From contig CAJUFW010000136.1 of the NCBI GenBank assembly GCA_910585655.1, positions 1 to 9,499 on the forward strand: a stretch of 9,499 nt of DNA, given 5' to 3'. The DNA is from an uncultured Lachnospiraceae bacterium. Lineage in GTDB: Bacteria > Bacillota_A > Clostridia > Lachnospirales > Lachnospiraceae. The notes below the pieces were generated by a model that was not told the DNA's origin, did not search any database, and was given only the letters and a program-made list of their open reading frames with translations. Positions 6,321 through 9,499 of this stretch are shown here, piece by piece. Positions within the stretch are counted from its first letter, which is position 1. Each line of letters starts with the position of its first letter. The translations under genes were made by a program, and so were the position numbers.

Positions 6321-7095
6321 TGTTCAATTTATTACACACCTCTCCCAATCCCATATGCAGCACCAGATCCGCCCGGCTGTCATACGGTGTTTCCGACTTA
6401 TTGATTAGAACAAGCCCTCCCTTGCCAGCCTGCCCAGATCCATTCCTTCCACCTCTAAAATAACGAATCAAGCCTGCCGCCGGATAGACCGATAGGGACG
6501 TCCCGCCAACGATCAACAAATCTGCCTGCGCGATTTCTTCCACCGCCTCTCCCATCACCTGATCGTCTAAGGCTTCCTCATACAGTACCACATCCGGTTT
6601 TATGATACCGCCGCAAACGCATTTTGGAACCTGCTCTTCTCTTTGTTCCTGCAATTCCTCCAGACTATAAAACCTCGCGCATTTCTGACAATAATTCCGC
6701 AGCACTGAGCCATGCAGCTCCAGTACCCGTTTACTTCCCGCCTTTTGGTGCAGCCCGTCAATGTTTTGAGTAATCACTGCCGAAAGCTTCCCCCTCTGCT
6801 CAAGCCTGGCTAAAGCCAAGTGCGTAGCATTTGGCTTTGCCTCCGGATAAATCATCTTATCCCAATAAAACTCGAAAAATTCCTTTGTTCTTTTTACAAA
6901 AAAAGTATGACTTAAAATCGTTTCCGGCGGATACTGATACTTTTGTTGATACAACCCGTCTACACTCCGAAAATCCGGGATACCGCTTTCCGTCGATACT
7001 CCTGCTCCGCCAAAAAATACAATTCTCTGGCACGCCTCTACCAGTTCCAAAAACTGCTGTAGCTTGTTATCCTCTTGCCCGTTTGCCTGCTTCAT
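6310..7095 (-). CDS. NAD-dependent protein deacylase, SIR2 (sirtuin) family
   Basis: This 261-residue cytoplasmic enzyme is predicted to remove acyl groups, probably acetyl, from lysines using NAD+. All core motifs are visible: the NAD loop GAGVSTESGIPDFRS (30-44), TQNIDGLH (109-115), catalytic His128 in LELHGS, the zinc cysteines 136, 139, 159 and 161, GGTSLSVYPA (197-206) and INKSETPYD (231-239). The Tyr-x-x-Arg acyl-pocket pair of SIRT5/CobB-type desuccinylases is not seen; the corresponding region reads FFEFYWDKMIYP (73-84), which favours a deacetylase (inference). A glycine-rich stretch at 215-227 appears longer than the short loop I expect before the INKS strand. AGGAGG lies 10 bases before the ATG. 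The gene is upstream of GH43 on the same strand and divergent from the ABC genes. Substrates could include acetyl-CoA synthetase or other metabolic enzymes, as for known bacterial homologues; nothing here shows which. Confidence 0.94.
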   Translation of the reverse strand: MKQANGQEDNKLQQFLELVEACQRIVFFGGAGVSTESGIPDFRSVDGLYQQKYQYPPETILSHTFFVKRTKEFFEFYWDKMIYPEAKPNATHLALARLEQRGKLSAVITQNIDGLHQKAGSKRVLELHGSVLRNYCQKCARFYSLEELQEQREEQVPKCVCGGIIKPDVVLYEEALDDQVMGEAVEEIAQADLLIVGGTSLSVYPAAGLIRYFRGGRNGSGQAGKGGLVLINKSETPYDSRADLVLHMGLGEVCNKLNIAF

Positions 7096-7126
7096 CCTAT
7101 CAATCCCTCCTATGTTTCTATACTTT

Positions 7127-7156
7127 AGTATGTACCTAATAAGCTGCTGATGTCAA
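7127..7156 (-). promoter_or_regulatory. Promoter of the sirtuin gene, with a small palindrome over the -10
   Basis: On the minus strand a perfect -35 TTGACA (7151-7156) is followed by an 18-base spacer and CATACT (7127-7132). Transcription would start near 7120, leaving a 25-base leader with AGGAGG (7106-7111). The -10 sits inside the 5-2-5 palindrome ATACTTTAGTAT (7120-7131). This shares the 8-mer TTTAGTAT with the left arm of the GH43 inverted repeat. Confidence 0.6.
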
Positions 7157-7219
7157 TTCGTTTTTTCCTTTTGATTCTTTTGGGTAGGATTGGAAAGATT
7201 AAAATTTCCTTATATCTAC

Positions 7220-7234
7220 GTCAATTTTGTTGAC
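7220..7234. promoter_or_regulatory. 5-5-5 inverted repeat over the -35 of the ABC transporter promoter
   Basis: GTCAA (7220-7224) and TTGAC (7230-7234) are exact inverted repeats. The right arm is part of the -35 TTGACA of the plus-strand promoter. It could be an operator, but the arms are short and each resembles a -35 core, so chance is a serious alternative. Confidence 0.3.
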
Positions 7235-7258
7235 AATCCTTCCCCCTTGTGCTAAAAC
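7230..7258 (+). promoter_or_regulatory. Promoter of the ABC transporter operon
   Basis: A perfect -35 TTGACA (7230-7235), a 17-base spacer and TAAAAC (7253-7258), with an extended -10 TG one base upstream (7250-7251). Transcription would begin near 7265, giving a leader of about 60 bases before the start codon at 7324. The 228-base interval 7096-7323 holds this promoter and the divergent sirtuin promoter, and no gene. Confidence 0.65.
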
Positions 7259-7323
7259 GGAAAAGGGAAAAAATAATTCATGTGGGAGTAGGTGTAGCAC
7301 TACGCTAAGAATGGAGGATGACT

Positions 7324-8100
7324 ATGATTGAAGTGACAAATCTAACAAAGGTTTACAAGCTCAACAAGAAAAAAATGCAGGAGCTAAAAACCAAGGAATC
7401 CATGAAAAAGGCGGCTGACGGGATTAGTCTGACCGCCAGACCGGGAGAGATTTACGGGCTGTTGGGGCCGAACGGCGCGGGTAAGACGACAACGCTCCGC
7501 TGTATCGCCACTCTGCTCACTCCGACAGAGGGCAGCGTTGCCGTCTGCGGTCATGACACTATCCGGGAGCCGGAAGCCGTCCGGGAATCTATCGGCTTTT
7601 TAACCAATGAAATCAAGCTCGATCCTTACTTTTCTCCAAAGTATCTGTTCCACTTCTTTGGAGCGCTCCACGGAATGAGTGAAGATACGATTGCCAGCAG
7701 GCAGAAGGAATTATTCACGTATTTCGGTATTACAGAGTTTGAAAACAAAAAAATGGAAGAGTTATCCACTGGTATGAAACAAAAGGCGGCGATTGCCGTC
7801 AGCCTTGTTCATGATCCAAAGGTCGTTATTTTCGACGAGCCGACCAGCGGTCTGGACATCATTACCGCCAGAAATGTAACCGATCTGCTGCTAAAACTTC
7901 GGGATGAAGGAAAGCTGGTCGTTATCTCGACACATATTATGTCAGAGGCAGAAAAACTCTGTGATCGAATCGGCGTTATCGTCGATGGACGAAAAGTCGC
8001 AGAAGGTACACTCTCCGAGCTGCTTTCTCAGACCAAAGCAGACGATTTGGAGGATGCGTTCTTTACCTTCTACCAGCAAAATCACCGGGAAGCCGTATAA
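7324..8100 (+). CDS. ABC transporter ATP-binding protein, NatA-like
   Basis: This 258-residue cytoplasmic ATPase powers the permease encoded just downstream. Walker A is GPNGAGKT (48-55), the signature is LSTGMKQK (147-154), Walker B is VVIFDEP with catalytic Glu172, the D-loop is SGLD, and the switch His is 204 in STH. The Q-loop position appears to be Asn95 (FLTNE) rather than Gln, a deviation also seen among ABC-2 export ATPases. Between the first strand and the Walker A strand lies a Lys-rich stretch (residues 12-29). The start at 7324 is preferred over the in-frame ATG at 7318: GGAGG (7313-7317) abuts the latter with no spacing but sits 6 bases before the former, and MIEVTNLTK is the usual family beginning. 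Relatives include sodium-export NatA and drug or lipid exporters; the cargo cannot be inferred. The permease follows after 50 bases. Confidence 0.9.
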   Translation: MIEVTNLTKVYKLNKKKMQELKTKESMKKAADGISLTARPGEIYGLLGPNGAGKTTTLRCIATLLTPTEGSVAVCGHDTIREPEAVRESIGFLTNEIKLDPYFSPKYLFHFFGALHGMSEDTIASRQKELFTYFGITEFENKKMEELSTGMKQKAAIAVSLVHDPKVVIFDEPTSGLDIITARNVTDLLLKLRDEGKLVVISTHIMSEAEKLCDRIGVIVDGRKVAEGTLSELLSQTKADDLEDAFFTFYQQNHREAV

Positions 8101-8150
8101 GTCCAAACGTTATCATTACTTATTATCCCATCTTAGAAAAGGAGACGAAT

Positions 8151-9383
8151 ATGAAAAACGCAGGTATTATCATAAAAAAAGAGCTTAACCGGGTATTTGG
8201 TGATAAAAAGCTGATTTTCAGTCTTTTCCTGCTTCCTGCCGTTATGGTAATCGGTATCTATTCCTTGATTGGACAGTTGGCTGGAAGCATGAGCAAAGAT
8301 ATAGAAACCCACATCCCAGTGGTCTATCTACAAAATGCCCCGGCAGATTTCTCGACTATCTTAGATCAGACGGGCTACCGGGAAATGGCAGATATCCGGG
8401 AATTGGCTTCTGACGCCTCGGAAGCCTCTATCCAGGAAATTAAGGACGGTATTTTAGATGGTTCCATTGAACTGATGGTCAGCTTCGATCCGCAGTTTTC
8501 TGAAAAGGTAGCCGCTTACCAGTCCCAGGGTGACGCGATCCCGGATGTAACGGTATATTATAATACAACCGGCAACTATTCCACGGCTGCCCGCAGTACC
8601 TTTGGCAACGTAGTAATGTCCGCATATCAGACTTTGCTGCTGCAAAACCGGCTAGGGAACTTAGAGATGTTAAATGTTTATACAGAGCAGGAAGTTATCA
8701 TTGTCAATGAAGATAAAGCGAGTGGTCAGTATCTTTCTACCATGCTTCCTTATCTGATTACCTTCCTGCTGTTTGCCAGCGCAATGAGCCTGTGCGTGGA
8801 TGCCATTGCCGGCGAAAAGGAACGCGGTACCATGGCAAGTCTTCTGCTTACCCCGATAAAACGTTCTAATCTGGTATTTGGCAAGCTGGTATCTCTTTCC
8901 ATCCTTTCGAGCATTTCCGCGCTCGTTTATGCAGTTTCAATCATCGTTGCCATGCCAATGATGATGAATTCTGTAGGTGAAGCCGGAGCTGCTACAGGAA
9001 TGGGGGTTACGTTGTCTGTTTTCCAGATTGCTTCGATGATACTGATTCTGGTAACATTGGTTTATCTATATGTTGCTTTGATTTCCCTTGTTTCTGTTAT
9101 CGCTAAAACAGTTAAGGAAGCCAGCACCTATGTCACCCCACTTTATATCATCGTTTTGCTCGCTGGTATGATAACCATGTTCCAGGGCGGTACAGATCGT
9201 TCCGATTTTCTCCATGCTATTCCGGTCTACGGAAGCGCGCTTTCTATCCAGAACATTATGACCAATGAACTAACCGCCCTACAGCTTGGTTATTCTCTCT
9301 GCGGAAACTTGCTTCTCGCGCTGATTTTAACCCTTGCTGTTACGAAAGCCTTTAACAGTGAGAAAATAATGTTTAACGCTTAA
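8151..9383 (+). CDS. ABC-2 type transporter permease, NatB-like
   Basis: This 410-residue integral membrane protein is the partner of the upstream ATPase. It shows the NatB/ABC-2 layout: transmembrane helix 1 (about 21-43), a large extracytoplasmic domain (about 45-194), then five helices near 195-220, 241-268, 288-316, 328-345 and 377-400. Between helices 2 and 3 is the family hallmark IAGEKERGT (219-227) followed by LLLTPIKR, the cytoplasmic coupling segment that contacts the ATPase. This layout is typical of exporters, not importers, and no solute-binding protein adjoins it. AGGAG (8140-8144) lies 6 bases before the ATG. The pair probably forms a two-gene operon. Function could be sodium efflux, or efflux of an antibiotic or cell-wall-active compound; the sequence does not decide. 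Confidence 0.88.
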   Translation: MKNAGIIIKKELNRVFGDKKLIFSLFLLPAVMVIGIYSLIGQLAGSMSKDIETHIPVVYLQNAPADFSTILDQTGYREMADIRELASDASEASIQEIKDGILDGSIELMVSFDPQFSEKVAAYQSQGDAIPDVTVYYNTTGNYSTAARSTFGNVVMSAYQTLLLQNRLGNLEMLNVYTEQEVIIVNEDKASGQYLSTMLPYLITFLLFASAMSLCVDAIAGEKERGTMASLLLTPIKRSNLVFGKLVSLSILSSISALVYAVSIIVAMPMMMNSVGEAGAATGMGVTLSVFQIASMILILVTLVYLYVALISLVSVIAKTVKEASTYVTPLYIIVLLAGMITMFQGGTDRSDFLHAIPVYGSALSIQNIMTNELTALQLGYSLCGNLLLALILTLAVTKAFNSEKIMFNA

Positions 9384-9412
9384 TCTGCATCTGCTAAACC
9401 GGAGGGCTTTTT

Positions 9413-9448
9413 GTATCATAGGGAAGTTTGGAGAACTTTCCTATCATA
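9413..9448. repeat. Imperfect hairpin downstream of the permease gene
   Basis: TAGGGAAGT pairs with ACTTTCCTA (9 bp with one G-U pair), and flanking bases extend the stem after one mismatch. It lies 30 bases past the permease stop. No T-run follows on either strand, so it is a poor intrinsic terminator on its own. It may stabilise the mRNA 3' end or slow RNA polymerase. A short T5 run at 9409-9413 precedes it without an obvious stem. Confidence 0.4.
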
Positions 9449-9454
9449 TAAATA

Positions 9455-9490
9455 AGAATCCTGCAAAGCAGGATTCTCCGCCTGCGGCGG
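9455..9490. repeat. Two adjacent perfect hairpins, REP-like palindromic unit or minus-strand terminator
   Basis: AGAATCCTGC (9455-9464) and GCAGGATTCT (9468-9477) form a perfect 10-bp stem with a 3-base loop. Immediately after, CCGCC (9478-9482) and GGCGG (9486-9490) form a perfect 5-bp stem with loop TGC. On the minus strand the long hairpin is followed by TATTTATAT, which could terminate a convergent gene beyond the window. Alternatively the pair is the start of an intergenic repeat continuing past 9499. I see no coding sequence in 9384-9499. Confidence 0.5.
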
Positions 9491-9499
9491 GTCGCTTTA

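Noticed and set aside
7208..7224. Second minus-strand -35-like TTGACG with a possible TAATCT -10 for the sirtuin gene
   Set aside because: The -10 matches only 3 of 6 positions and a better promoter with TTGACA lies nearer the gene.
9400..9413. GGAGGGCTTTTT as an intrinsic terminator of the ABC operon
   Set aside because: The complementary arm expected upstream (GCCCTCC-like) is absent, so no stem precedes the T-run.
1..9499. CRISPR arrays, insertion sequences, phage genes, toxin-antitoxin or defence systems
   Set aside because: No direct-repeat arrays, transposase-like frames, terminal repeats or small paired toxin genes are visible; all long coding regions have ordinary housekeeping or carbohydrate functions.

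Overview
The window looks like a chromosomal piece of a low-to-moderate GC Gram-positive gut-type Clostridia, most likely a Lachnospiraceae relative. This rests on the strong AGGAGG ribosome sites, TTGACA/TATAAT-type promoters, a lipoprotein sugar-binding protein of the LipO/YtcQ kind, a membrane-anchored AraC regulator of the YesS/YtdP kind, and a NatA/NatB-like ABC pair. The genus is an inference; there is no 16S or other marker here.

Layout, left to right. (1) 1-124, minus strand: the 5' part of a tRNA-Lys(CTT) gene cut by the window edge, with a clean promoter and a small leader hairpin. (2) 125-399: no gene; it holds the intrinsic terminator of the next gene and one extra stem-loop. (3) 400-2073, minus: an extracellular solute-binding lipoprotein. 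(4) 2074-2304: the control region of the lipoprotein gene (promoter, small palindrome, leader hairpin) and the terminator of the regulator gene. (5) 2305-4461, minus: a two-transmembrane AraC-family regulator with an extracytoplasmic sensor region. (6) 4614-6245, minus: an intracellular GH43 glycosidase (beta-xylosidase/alpha-arabinofuranosidase type), preceded by a promoter and a perfect 10-bp inverted repeat at its predicted transcription start. (7) 6310-7095, minus: a zinc-binding sirtuin (NAD-dependent deacylase). (8) 7096-7323: a divergent control region. (9) 7324-9383, plus: an ABC ATPase and its ABC-2 type permease. (10) 9384-9499: no gene, but three hairpin-forming repeats.

How the genes may work together. 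Genes 3, 5 and 6 form a small hemicellulose-oligosaccharide unit. The lipoprotein would capture a sugar outside the cell, the membrane regulator would sense a sugar or a protein at the surface and switch on transcription, and the cytoplasmic GH43 enzyme would cleave the imported xylo- or arabino-oligosaccharide. The unit lacks its two membrane permeases and ATPase; they must lie elsewhere, or the binding protein has another role. The sirtuin sits directly upstream of the GH43 gene on the same strand, and the GH43 -35 element overlaps the sirtuin's last codons. The ABC pair is divergently transcribed and looks like a separate export (Na+/drug/lipid type) unit.

Overall the gene content is ordinary. 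The parts that deserve a second look are the regulatory DNA and the orphan binding protein; I see no evidence for a wholly new system.
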